From NCBI GenBank assembly GCA_022510565.1, contig JAFLTE010000004.1:120461-184460 (forward strand): DNA of 64,000 nucleotides, read 5' to 3'. Positions 17,337 to 26,348 of this stretch are shown here, piece after piece. The notes under the pieces are model-generated. The model saw only the letters and a program-made list of their open reading frames with translations. It had not been told where the DNA came from and did not search any database. The stretch is from Lachnospiraceae bacterium (GTDB taxonomy: Bacteria > Bacillota > Clostridia > Lachnospirales > Lachnospiraceae). The position numbers and the translations under genes are program-made. Position 1 is the first letter of the stretch, and each line of letters starts with the position of its first letter.

Positions 17337-19133
17337 ATGGCAAAGTGGGTGGTATCCGCTAAGAGAGCGGACTTTGCAAGAATAGCGGAAAAATTTCATA
17401 TTGATCAGGTGATCGCGAGAATTATCCGCAACAGGGATATCGAAGGAGACGAGCAAATCGAACAATTCCTGCACGGCACGCCGGATGACCTGCACTCGCC
17501 ATATCTTCTGAAGGATGTAGAAAAAGGTGTGGCAATTCTTTTGGACAAGATTCAGCAGGGGAAAAGGATTCGCGTTATAGGTGATTATGACATAGACGGA
17601 ATCTGCTCCACTTATATTTTACTTTCAGGCTTACATTACTGCGGTGCCCTGGCGGATTCCGCCATACCACACCGCATCCACGACGGCTACGGAATCAATG
17701 AGCATATGGTTGAGGAAGCGTACGAGGCGGGCATAGACACAATCCTTACATGTGATAACGGCATTGCCGCCAAAGATCAGATTGCATGTGCAAAATCTCA
17801 TGGCATGACGGTTATCGTGACCGATCACCATGAAGTGCCCTATGAGGTGTCGGGCGACGGTACAAGAACAGAGTGTCTGCCACCGGCGGATGCCGTGATT
17901 GACCCGAAGCAGGAGCAGTGTACATACCCTTTTGACGGAATCTGCGGAGCAGTGGTCGCCTATAAGCTGGTGCAGGTTTTGATTTGGCGGAAGTTCGCAG
18001 AAAATCCCGGTGAAGAGGGACGTAAGTTTCTGCAGGAGCTTCTGGCATTTGCTGCATTTGCCACCGTGGGCGATGTGATGGAGCTTACAGATGAGAATCG
18101 CATTATTGTCAAATACGGTCTTAAGCAGATTGCACAATCGGCCAATCACGGTATGCAGGCGCTTATAACCGTCAACGGGCTGCAGAGTAAGGCGCTGTCG
18201 GCATATCATATCGGTTTTGTTTTAGGACCGTGCATCAATGCTACGGGCAGATTGGATACGGCGGGCAGGGCATTGCAGATGTTTCTGACCGAGGATGAGG
18301 CGGAGGCGGTATCTGTAGCCGGTGAATTGAAAGAGTTAAATGACAGCAGGAAAAATATGACCCTGCAGGGAGTGCAGCAGGCAATCAAAATGATTGAGGA
18401 CAGCCCGCTTAGGGATGATAAGGTTCTGGTAGTTTATCTGCCCGAATGCCATGAGAGTCTGGCAGGTATTATTGCCGGACGTATCAGGGAGCGGTATCAT
18501 AAGCCCGTGTTTGTTCTGACGGATTCGGAGGAAGGCGTCAAGGGTTCCGGGCGCTCCATAGAGGCCTATCATATGTACGATAAGATGAGCGAATGCAGGG
18601 AATTGTACACGAAATACGGCGGGCATAAGATGGCGGCGGGTGTCTCCATACCGCAGGAAAATGTAGAAAATTTCCGAGTCTATCTGAATGAACACTGTGA
18701 ATTGACAGAGGAAGACTTTGTAGAAAAAATTTGTATCGATGTACCTATGCCGATGTCCTATGTAACAGCGGATTTTGTGCGGCAGTTGTCCGTGCTGGAG
18801 CCTTTTGGAAACGGAAATTCCAAGCCGGTTTTCGCACAGAAAAATATCAGGCTCATAAGAGGAAAAGTACTAGGGAAGAATAATAATGTGGGCAAATATA
18901 CCGTGGAGGACGCCTGGGGCGGCCGGTACGAGATGATGTATTTCGGCAATATGGAAGCCTGGCATACATTCCTGGAGGAGACTTTCGGTGCGGAGGAATA
19001 TAACAGATTGTATCAGGGCGGGGAGTGTAATATCTGCATTCATGTAATTTATTATCCCGACCTGAATGTCTATCAGGGCAGAGAAAGTTTGCAGATGATT
19101 ATGCAGGATTACTGTAAGGGAGAATCCGATTGA
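17337..19133 (+). CDS. recJ: Single-stranded-DNA-specific 5'-3' exonuclease RecJ
   Basis: A 598-aa DHH-family nuclease that chews single-stranded DNA 5' to 3' in recombination and mismatch or base repair. Metal-binding motifs are visible: DYDIDG near residue 83, TCDNG, and the DHH motif in VTDHHEVPYE near residue 163. The DHHA1 part carries GGHKMAAG (about 430), and an OB-like C terminus follows. GGAG precedes ATG 17337. The stop TGA shares one base with the ATG of the pfkB-type kinase gene (TGATG), an unusual coupling of a DNA repair nuclease with a sugar kinase. Confidence 0.95.
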   Translation: MAKWVVSAKRADFARIAEKFHIDQVIARIIRNRDIEGDEQIEQFLHGTPDDLHSPYLLKDVEKGVAILLDKIQQGKRIRVIGDYDIDGICSTYILLSGLHYCGALADSAIPHRIHDGYGINEHMVEEAYEAGIDTILTCDNGIAAKDQIACAKSHGMTVIVTDHHEVPYEVSGDGTRTECLPPADAVIDPKQEQCTYPFDGICGAVVAYKLVQVLIWRKFAENPGEEGRKFLQELLAFAAFATVGDVMELTDENRIIVKYGLKQIAQSANHGMQALITVNGLQSKALSAYHIGFVLGPCINATGRLDTAGRALQMFLTEDEAEAVSVAGELKELNDSRKNMTLQGVQQAIKMIEDSPLRDDKVLVVYLPECHESLAGIIAGRIRERYHKPVFVLTDSEEGVKGSGRSIEAYHMYDKMSECRELYTKYGGHKMAAGVSIPQENVENFRVYLNEHCELTEEDFVEKICIDVPMPMSYVTADFVRQLSVLEPFGNGNSKPVFAQKNIRLIRGKVLGKNNNVGKYTVEDAWGGRYEMMYFGNMEAWHTFLEETFGAEEYNRLYQGGECNICIHVIYYPDLNVYQGRESLQMIMQDYCKGESD

Positions 19134-20071
19134 TGAAAAAGATAATGACTGTGACATTGAATCCGGCGGTAGATAAAACATATACGACACAAGGTGTGAT
19201 TGTGGGCAATGTGAACAGAATGCGCACGGTTGTAAAGATTGCCGGCGGCAAAGGTGTCAATGTGACGAAAATCTTAGGACAGTATGGATATGAGGTGGCA
19301 GCTACCGGATTCCTAGGCGGTTACAGCGGAAGATTTATAGAGGAAGAGCTTGTAAAGCGTGGGGCACAGTGTTGTTTCATACATGTGGCGGGAGAGACCA
19401 GAAATAATATGAATATTCTGGCGGATGACGGTTATGTGACGGAGATTCTGGAGCCGGGGCCCGTAATTTCACAGGAGGAAAAGGAAGCCTTCCTTGCGCA
19501 GTATGATGAAATGCTTCCTGAGTGCGGACTTGTGATTCTGTCAGGCTCCGTAGCACAGGGCGTGGATGTGGGGATATACGAGACGTTGATTATGCGCGCT
19601 GCGGCGCTGTCCGTGCCGGTATATCTGGATTCCAGCGCAGAGAGTCTGTGTATGGGTATGCGGGCAAAACCGCAGATGATTAAGCCTAACTGGAGAGAGC
19701 TGGAATATATTATGGGACGCCGCATTATGGACAGGGAACAGATTGTAGAGTCGGCAAGACTTCTGTGCAGTGAAGGTATCCCGCGGGTAGTTGTGTCCAT
19801 GGGAAGCAAAGGGCTTGTGAGTATCACGGGGAACGGTGTGCTGTATGCACGGACAAACGGCATCGTGCCCGTCAACACGGTGGGCTGCGGAGACAGCGTA
19901 GTTGCAGCCTATGCGATGTCTTATGTGGACGGAGAGACGGAAGAACAGGCAATTATGCGGGCCTGTGCCATATCCGCGGCCAATGCTACAACTGCGGAGA
20001 GCGCCAATATTCCGTTGGAAACTGCAAGGGAGTTGATGAATAAGATTATAGTGGAGAAGTCGGACGTATGA
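19133..20071 (+). CDS. PfkB-family hexose-phosphate kinase (1-phosphofructokinase type)
   Basis: A 312-aa PfkB-family kinase of the 1-phosphofructokinase/tagatose-6-phosphate kinase branch. It has the N-terminal TVTLNPAVDKTY, the IAGGKGVNVTK motif, the KPNWRELE segment, and the C-terminal catalytic loop. That loop reads GCGDS with base Asp254, where most members have GAGDS. It likely phosphorylates fructose-1-phosphate or a related sugar phosphate with ATP. No fruR, fruA or lac genes are near, so the substrate is not settled. ATG 19133 is chosen over the TTG at 19130; AAGGGAG lies 10 nt upstream, within recJ. Confidence 0.88.
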   Translation: MKKIMTVTLNPAVDKTYTTQGVIVGNVNRMRTVVKIAGGKGVNVTKILGQYGYEVAATGFLGGYSGRFIEEELVKRGAQCCFIHVAGETRNNMNILADDGYVTEILEPGPVISQEEKEAFLAQYDEMLPECGLVILSGSVAQGVDVGIYETLIMRAAALSVPVYLDSSAESLCMGMRAKPQMIKPNWRELEYIMGRRIMDREQIVESARLLCSEGIPRVVVSMGSKGLVSITGNGVLYARTNGIVPVNTVGCGDSVVAAYAMSYVDGETEEQAIMRACAISAANATTAESANIPLETARELMNKIIVEKSDV

Positions 20072-20082
20072 GGCACATATAC

Positions 20083-20117
20083 AAAAAAGTCCGGGGTTTC
20101 CGGACTTTTCTGTTTTC
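20083..20117 (+). terminator. Rho-independent terminator after the pfkB-type gene
   Basis: AAAAGTCCGG (20085-20094) pairs with CCGGACTTTT (20100-20109) around a 5-nt loop, followed by a T-rich run. Confidence 0.85.
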
Positions 20118-20268
20118 TTTATGAGGGGGAGATAGTGAGTTCTTCAACTATCTTGCTTATACTTTAAATCTAAATTGTGTCCAAAATGTGTTTAGTTTAT
20201 TTAGAATTTCTAAAATAATAATAAAAACTTACAAACTTGGATTGAAATGCCGTATGGTTACGGGATTG

Positions 20269-20297
20269 TTGAAAAAAAGCGGTTTTCATGCTATGGT
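20269..20297 (+). promoter_or_regulatory. Sigma-A promoter of the murE operon
   Basis: TTGAAA (20269-20274), 17 bp, TATGGT (20292-20297), about 32 bp before murE. The rest of the 20118-20268 gap is AT-rich and I see no other feature in it. Confidence 0.55.
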
Positions 20298-20329
20298 ATT
20301 TAAAGCGGAGTATGAGTAGGAGGTATTAA

Positions 20330-21796
20330 ATGGCTGCACTGAAAGATTTATTGGCTAAGATTGATTATGAATGTATCCGTGGTACGACGGATAGGGAAGT
20401 GAGCGATATCATATACGATTCCCGCAAGGTCGTGCCTGACAGTATGTTTATCTGTATACCGGGTGCCATCGTGGATGGGCACACATTTGCTGCCGATGCT
20501 GTGGCAGCCGGTGCGGGTGTACTCGTTGTGGAAAAAGCGGTGGAGATTCCTCACGAAGCGGATGTGACCATCATCAAAGTGCCTGACACCCACTATGCCA
20601 TGGCATTTCTGTCCGCAGCCTTTTTCGGATACCCGGCCAAAGAAATGAAAATTATCGGCATCACGGGCACAAAAGGAAAGACCACCACAACCTATCTTGT
20701 AAAGTCCATTTTGGAACATACAGGGAGAAAAGTGGGGCTGATCGGCACCATCGAAATTATTATCGGAGATACTCATATCCACGCGGATCATACTACGCCG
20801 GAGTCCTATCTGATTCAGAAGTATTTCAGACAGATGGCGGATGCGGGCTGTGATACAGTGGTGATGGAAGTGTCATCGCAGGGATTGATGCTTCACAGGA
20901 CTCAGGGTTTTGTTTTTGACTTTGGAATTTTTACTAACTTAGAGCCGGATCATATCGGCAAGGGAGAACATAAAGATTTTGACGATTATATGCATTGCAA
21001 GGGATTGTTGTTTAAGCAGTGCAAAGTGGGAATTGTCAACCATGACGATGCTCATTGGGAAGCGGTTACAGAGGGGCACACGTGTGCGCTCGAAACATAC
21101 GGAATCGACAGGTCAGCAGACTTGAGAGCCTCAAATATTTCTTTTGTTCGCGAGGCGGGAAATCTGGGGATGGCTTTCGATGTGGGCGGGCTGATGAATT
21201 TCAGCGTGCAGATAGCCACACCGGGTAAATTCAGCGTGTATAACGCGTTGACGGCAATCGCAATCTGCCGCCACTTCGAGGTGGGAGAGGATGCTGTCAA
21301 GGCGGCGCTTCTTAAGGCTAAAGTGAAGGGGAGAATAGAACCCGTCAAAGTGTCCGACGAGTTTACACTGATGATTGACTATGCGCATAACGCCATGGCC
21401 CTTAAGAGCCTTCTTACCACTCTGCGGGAGTATGAGCCACACAGGCTTGTCTGTCTGTTTGGCTGCGGCGGAAATCGTGCGAAATCCAGAAGATATGAGA
21501 TGGGAGAGGTCAGCGGACAGTTGGCGGACTTAACCATTATTACATCCGACAATCCGCGAACCGAAAAACCGCAGGATATTATCGACGATATCAAAATCGG
21601 TATCGGGAAGACGGACGGCAAATATGTGGAAATCTGCGACAGAAAAGAGGCAATCGCTTATGCAATTTCCCATGGGGAACCGGGGGATATCATCGTGCTT
21701 GCGGGCAAGGGGCATGAGGACTATCAGGAGATTAACGGCGTGAAATATCCTATGGATGAGCGGGTGTTGATTCAGGAGATACTCGAAGGAAGGTAG
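20330..21796 (+). CDS. murE: UDP-MurNAc-L-Ala-D-Glu: meso-diaminopimelate ligase
   Basis: A 488-aa Mur ligase that adds the third amino acid to the peptidoglycan precursor in the cytoplasm. The ATP-binding loop GTKGKTTTT lies near residue 115, and the substrate-selecting motif DNPR is at residues 407-410; Arg there is typical of meso-diaminopimelate ligases, while L-lysine ligases have another residue. TAGGAGG precedes ATG 20330, and an own promoter lies upstream. The gene is apart from the dcw cluster at 37-50 kb. It is followed after 6 bp by priA, so a housekeeping operon of murE-priA-def-fmt is likely. Confidence 0.96.
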   Translation: MAALKDLLAKIDYECIRGTTDREVSDIIYDSRKVVPDSMFICIPGAIVDGHTFAADAVAAGAGVLVVEKAVEIPHEADVTIIKVPDTHYAMAFLSAAFFGYPAKEMKIIGITGTKGKTTTTYLVKSILEHTGRKVGLIGTIEIIIGDTHIHADHTTPESYLIQKYFRQMADAGCDTVVMEVSSQGLMLHRTQGFVFDFGIFTNLEPDHIGKGEHKDFDDYMHCKGLLFKQCKVGIVNHDDAHWEAVTEGHTCALETYGIDRSADLRASNISFVREAGNLGMAFDVGGLMNFSVQIATPGKFSVYNALTAIAICRHFEVGEDAVKAALLKAKVKGRIEPVKVSDEFTLMIDYAHNAMALKSLLTTLREYEPHRLVCLFGCGGNRAKSRRYEMGEVSGQLADLTIITSDNPRTEKPQDIIDDIKIGIGKTDGKYVEICDRKEAIAYAISHGEPGDIIVLAGKGHEDYQEINGVKYPMDERVLIQEILEGR

Positions 21797-21802
21797 AGAC
21801 GC

Positions 21803-24052
21803 ATGGCACAAAAGTATGCGGATGTGATCATAGATATTTCCCATGAAAAGGTTGACCGACCTTTTCAGTATAAGATTCCGCAGGAGTTGTCAGAAGTCAT
21901 ATATCCGGGAGTGCGGGTGCACGTACCATTCGGAAAGGGTGACCGCGACAAGGTTGGATATGTGGTGGATTTATCCGACAGTACGGATTACCCGGTAGAT
22001 AAGATTAAGACAATTACTTCGGTGGACGATAAGGGCATCACCATAGAGAGCAGCAGAATCCAGATTGCATATTGGATGAAGAGACAATACGGATCCACCA
22101 TGATTGCGGCACTTAAGACGGTGCTGCCCGTAAAACAGAAGTTAAAACATCTGGAAAAAAAGAAGGTCACAAGATGCCTTGATACAGAGCAATTAGAGGC
22201 GATGGTCTGTCAGTGTGAGAAAAAGCATCAACCGGCCAAAGCGCGGGTGCTTCGTGCGCTTATAGAAGAAGAAATACTGCCTTATGAACTGATACGTCAG
22301 AAACTTAATGTATCTTCCGCCACCCTGCAGGCTCTGGAGAAGCAGGGGTGTCTGAGAATAGAGACGGAAAGCATATACCGCAATCCTGTCAAGCACATGG
22401 AGAGTGAAGAAAAGAGAGTCCTTTTAAGTGAAAATCAGCGAAACATTATAGAGGATGTTCTGCGTGATTACAGACAGGGACGCGCAGGAACATATCTGGT
22501 ACACGGTGTTACGGGAAGCGGTAAAACGGAGGTATATTTGGGCATCATTGAGCAGATGATTGCGATGGGTAAACAGGCAATCGTGCTCATACCGGAGATT
22601 GCCCTCACTTATCAGACGCTGCTTCGCTTTTATAAGAGATTCGGTGACAGGGTTTCGGTGATGAACTCTACACTTTCCATGGGAGAGAAGTACGACCAGC
22701 TGAGGCGTGCCGCAGCAGGGGAAATCGATGTGATTATCGGACCCAGGTCGGCGCTTTTTACACCTTTTCCGAATCTGGGAGTGATTATTGTGGACGAGGA
22801 GCACGAAGGAAGCTATAAGAGTGAGTCCATGCCGAAATATCACGCCAGAGAGACAGCTATCCGGATTGCATCCATGCACAAAGCAAGCGTAGTTCTGGGT
22901 TCAGCAACGCCTTCAATGGAGGCTTACTACCGCGCCAAGGCGGGAGAGTATAAATTATATGAGATGACCGGCAGACACGGAAACAGTGCGCTGCCCAGCG
23001 TATACATTGTGGATTTAAGGGAAGAATTAAAACATGGGAACCGTTCCGTATTCAGCGCTAAACTGCGGGAACTGATGGACTTAAGACTGCGCAACGGGGA
23101 ACAGACAATGCTGTTTCTAAACAGAAGAGGCTATGCGGGATTTGTTTCCTGCCGTGCCTGCGGGCATGTGATGAAATGTCCGCACTGTGATGTTTCTCTT
23201 TCCGAACACCGTAACGGTATGTTAATATGTCATTATTGCGGTTATGAGGAAATTCGTCCGGCGAATTGTCCGTCCTGCCGCTCTAAATATCTGATGGGTT
23301 TTAAAGCCGGCACCGAGCAGATTGTGGAAGCACTGCATAAGGAATTTCCGCAGGCGCGGGTACTGCGCATGGATGCGGACACTACCCGCACCAAGGAGAG
23401 CTATGAGAAAATTCTGGCGGCTTTTGCGGATGAACGGGCAGATATTCTTGTGGGAACACAGATGATTGTCAAAGGGCATGATTTTCCCAATGTCACGCTG
23501 GTGGGAATTCTGGCGGCAGACCTATCGTTAAACAGAAATGATTACCGCGCCGGTGAGCGTACTTTCCAACTGTTGACACAGGCGGCCGGTCGTGCCGGCA
23601 GAGGCGATAAACCGGGTGAAGTGGTGATTCAGACATATCAACCGGAACATTACAGTATCGTGCATGCTGCCAATCAGGATTACCTGAGTTTCTATGAGGA
23701 GGAGATTACCTATCGCGATTTTATGAGATATCCGCCGGTGGCACATATGTTGGCGGTGCTTATTACTTCCCGTGAACAGGAAGCGGGAAAAGAACTTTGC
23801 AAAGAAATGACTAAATTGGTCAATGGAATTTGGGATGAGCGGGAAAGTACGAGCCGCAGCCTTCAGGTGATTGGACCGGCCGAGGCCGCAATCAGCAGGA
23901 TTAACGATTTGTACAGGCATGTTTTTTATGCGAAGCATGCAGACTATCAGGTACTTGTAGAAATCAAGGATAGGCTTGAGAGGTTCTGTAAGGAGAAAGA
24001 ATTGAAAAACCAGACGGTGCAGTACGATTTTGACCCGATGAATACATATTAG
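21803..24052 (+). CDS. priA: Primosomal replication restart helicase PriA
   Basis: A 749-aa superfamily 2 helicase that reloads the replisome at stalled forks. It has the N-terminal 3' DNA-binding domain (residues 1-110), the Walker A loop GVTGSGKTE with Lys241, the DEEH box, and a zinc-binding region with eight Cys in pairs (CRACG, CPHC, CHYCG, CPSC; about residues 450-490). Motifs V and VI (QAAGRAGRG) are present. It is a normal length. It starts 6 bp after murE, and def follows after 26 bp. Nothing looks missing. Confidence 0.96.
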   Translation: MAQKYADVIIDISHEKVDRPFQYKIPQELSEVIYPGVRVHVPFGKGDRDKVGYVVDLSDSTDYPVDKIKTITSVDDKGITIESSRIQIAYWMKRQYGSTMIAALKTVLPVKQKLKHLEKKKVTRCLDTEQLEAMVCQCEKKHQPAKARVLRALIEEEILPYELIRQKLNVSSATLQALEKQGCLRIETESIYRNPVKHMESEEKRVLLSENQRNIIEDVLRDYRQGRAGTYLVHGVTGSGKTEVYLGIIEQMIAMGKQAIVLIPEIALTYQTLLRFYKRFGDRVSVMNSTLSMGEKYDQLRRAAAGEIDVIIGPRSALFTPFPNLGVIIVDEEHEGSYKSESMPKYHARETAIRIASMHKASVVLGSATPSMEAYYRAKAGEYKLYEMTGRHGNSALPSVYIVDLREELKHGNRSVFSAKLRELMDLRLRNGEQTMLFLNRRGYAGFVSCRACGHVMKCPHCDVSLSEHRNGMLICHYCGYEEIRPANCPSCRSKYLMGFKAGTEQIVEALHKEFPQARVLRMDADTTRTKESYEKILAAFADERADILVGTQMIVKGHDFPNVTLVGILAADLSLNRNDYRAGERTFQLLTQAAGRAGRGDKPGEVVIQTYQPEHYSIVHAANQDYLSFYEEEITYRDFMRYPPVAHMLAVLITSREQEAGKELCKEMTKLVNGIWDERESTSRSLQVIGPAEAAISRINDLYRHVFYAKHADYQVLVEIKDRLERFCKEKELKNQTVQYDFDPMNTY

Positions 24053-24078
24053 CAGATGATGAAAAAGGAGAGGAAAAC

Positions 24079-24588
24079 ATGGCAATCAGAAAAATCAGGG
24101 AGATGGGCGATCCGGTCCTGAATAAGAAGTCTAAGGAAGTGACTGAAATCACACCCCGTGTTCAGGAATTAATAGATGATATGTATGAGACTTTATATGA
24201 TGCGGAAGGCGTGGGGCTTGCAGCACCGCAGGTTGGTATTCTAAAGAGAATTGTGGTGATTGACGTTACGGGAGAAGACCCCATTCTTCTCATCAATCCG
24301 AAGATTTTGGAGACCAGCGGTGAGCAGGAAGGATACGAGGGGTGCTTAAGTGTGCCCGGCAAAAGCGGTATGGTAACCAGACCCAATTACGTCAAGGTTC
24401 TTGCCTACGATGAGAATATGAATTCGTTTGAACTGGAAGGAACGGAATTGCTGGCGAGGGCAATCTGCCATGAGCTGGATCATCTGGACGGACATTTATA
24501 CGTTGAAAAGGCGCAAGGTCCTCTGGTGAATACAGCGGATTTGGCGGACAGGGAGGAAGAGACGCAGGACGTTTCGGAAAAGGAGTAA
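24079..24588 (+). CDS. def: Peptide deformylase
   Basis: A 169-aa metalloenzyme that removes the formyl group from new proteins. The three family motifs are complete: GVGLAAPQVG, EGCLSVPG with metal-binding Cys89, and HELDH with metal ligands His131 and His135 and catalytic Glu132. It has a slightly acidic C-terminal tail after residue 150. AGGAGAGGA precedes ATG 24079. The fmt gene follows after 2 bp, the familiar def-fmt pair, so formylation and deformylation are made together. Confidence 0.97.
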   Translation: MAIRKIREMGDPVLNKKSKEVTEITPRVQELIDDMYETLYDAEGVGLAAPQVGILKRIVVIDVTGEDPILLINPKILETSGEQEGYEGCLSVPGKSGMVTRPNYVKVLAYDENMNSFELEGTELLARAICHELDHLDGHLYVEKAQGPLVNTADLADREEETQDVSEKE

Positions 24589-24590
24589 GC

Positions 24591-25556
24591 ATGAACATTG
24601 TTTTTATGGGTACGCCCGATTTTGCGGTTGCGGCTCTTGAGGCAATCATAGAGGCGGGGCATCGGGTTACGGCTGTAGTGACGCAGCCCGACAAACCGAA
24701 GGGCAGAGGCAAAGAACTGCAGATGACACCGGTCAAGGCATGTGCCGTAGAACATAACATTCCGGTGTTCCAGCCTGTTAAGATTAAGGCTGCCGAGGCA
24801 GTGGAGATACTCCGAACTTACGATGCGGATATTTTCGTGGTGGCTGCCTTCGGGCAGATTCTGTCTGAAGAAATTCTGACCATGCCAAAGTTCGGCTGTG
24901 TGAATATTCATGCCTCCTTATTACCTAAGTACAGAGGAGCCGCTCCGATTCAATGGGCAATCATCAACGGCGAGAAGACAACCGGTGTCACCATTCAGCA
25001 GATGAATCAAGGAATTGATACCGGCGATATACTTATGAAGAGCGAGGTGGCGATTGATGCGAAAGAGACCGGTGACAGTCTGCATGACAAGCTGGCGCTG
25101 GCAGGAGCCAAGCTGATTGTGGAGGCTCTGTCTAAGATAGAGAGCGGTGAAGTGATACCTGTCAAGCAGAACGATGAGGAGAGCAGCTATGTCAAGATGC
25201 TGCAAAAGTCCATGGGAAAGATTGACTGGCAGCAGAGCGCACAGAGCTTGGACTATCTTATCCGAGGACTCATTTCGTGGCCGGGAGCATTCACTGTCCG
25301 GAACGGCAAAACGCTCAAAATCTGGGAAGAAGAGGCTGTGACGAGTGAAGAACTGCAGAAAAAAGAAACGGCTTCTGTTATAACCGACAAAGCAGCAGGC
25401 ACGGTTGTTCTGGTAGAAAAAGATGCCTTCTATGTACAGACCAGCGACGGAATTCTCAAAATATTGTCTGTGCAGCCGGAAGGTAAGAAGCGTATGGCAG
25501 TGAAAGATTATCTTCTGGGATATCAGATAAAAGCGGGCGAAAAGCTTGGGGAATAG
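24591..25556 (+). CDS. fmt: Methionyl-tRNA formyltransferase
   Basis: A 321-aa enzyme that transfers a formyl group from 10-formyl-tetrahydrofolate to initiator Met-tRNA. The N-terminal domain shows MGTPDFAV near the start and the signature SLLPKYRGAAPIQWAI around residue 107-122, with the catalytic Asp in GIDTGDIL near residue 143. A C-terminal OB-fold tRNA-binding domain starts near residue 205. ATG 24591 is 2 bp after the def stop; its ribosome binding site AAAGGAG is inside the end of def. The length and motifs are normal. Confidence 0.97.
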   Translation: MNIVFMGTPDFAVAALEAIIEAGHRVTAVVTQPDKPKGRGKELQMTPVKACAVEHNIPVFQPVKIKAAEAVEILRTYDADIFVVAAFGQILSEEILTMPKFGCVNIHASLLPKYRGAAPIQWAIINGEKTTGVTIQQMNQGIDTGDILMKSEVAIDAKETGDSLHDKLALAGAKLIVEALSKIESGEVIPVKQNDEESSYVKMLQKSMGKIDWQQSAQSLDYLIRGLISWPGAFTVRNGKTLKIWEEEAVTSEELQKKETASVITDKAAGTVVLVEKDAFYVQTSDGILKILSVQPEGKKRMAVKDYLLGYQIKAGEKLGE

Positions 25557-25603
25557 ATGAAAAACATTTAATGTGACAGTTGTGTCAGAAAGGGATGAAG
25601 AGT

Positions 25604-26317
25604 ATGAGATACGGTTATTATTATAGAACGATGTTTGATCCGACTTATTTTCTTGTATTGATCGGAGCGGTTCTGTGTATTGTTGCCCAGATACGGGTTA
25701 AGTCTACTTATAGTAAGTACTCCCGCGTAAGGAGCAGAAGCGGCTTAACCGGTGCGCAGGCGGCGCAGAGGATTCTGCAGTTGTCGGGAATTTATGATGT
25801 GCGCATCGAGCATGTGCGCGGCGAGCTGACCGACCATTATGACCCGTCTCACAAAGTGCTTCGCCTGTCGGATTCCGTGTACGCATCCGACTCCATTGCG
25901 GCAATCGGTGTGGCGGCACATGAGTGTGGTCATGCGGTGCAGCACAATAAAGGGTATGCGCCCCTGTCTTTCAGGACAGCTCTCGTGCCGGTGGCGAATA
26001 TCGGTTCATGGGCAGGCGTACCGATCATCTTTCTGGGTGTGTTTCTGGGCATGAATCAGATATTGATTCAGATTGGTATCTGGGTGTTTGCGTTGGCCGT
26101 ACTTTTTCAGATTGTGACGCTTCCGGTGGAGTTTAATGCTTCCGGCAGGGCTTTGGCAATGCTTAACAACTACGGTATGTTAGAGCAGGATGAGACCGGA
26201 AAATGCCGTAAAGTACTGTCTGCGGCGGCACTCACCTATGTGGCGGCTGCGGCTGCCGCGATTTTACAACTTCTGAGGCTGATCCTTCTTTTCGGCAACG
26301 GCAGGAGAAGGGATTAG
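25604..26317 (+). CDS. YugP-like membrane zinc metallopeptidase
   Basis: A 237-aa protein of the Zn_peptidase_2 (PF04298) family. An N-terminal membrane segment (about 10-30) is followed by a cytoplasmic or external part with the metal-binding motif HECGH (His106, Glu107, His110), and then three further hydrophobic segments (about 125-170 and 205-230). The third zinc ligand is likely the Glu in LPVEFNAS. The substrate is unknown. The start ATG 25604 is chosen by AGAAAGGG about 9 nt upstream; the frame extends back to a TTG at 25580. It lies between fmt and rsmB, a common context in Firmicutes. Confidence 0.88.
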   Translation: MRYGYYYRTMFDPTYFLVLIGAVLCIVAQIRVKSTYSKYSRVRSRSGLTGAQAAQRILQLSGIYDVRIEHVRGELTDHYDPSHKVLRLSDSVYASDSIAAIGVAAHECGHAVQHNKGYAPLSFRTALVPVANIGSWAGVPIIFLGVFLGMNQILIQIGIWVFALAVLFQIVTLPVEFNASGRALAMLNNYGMLEQDETGKCRKVLSAAALTYVAAAAAAILQLLRLILLFGNGRRRD

Positions 26318-26348
26318 ATTGGGACGGCAATCTTTTGGGTAGAGGAAA

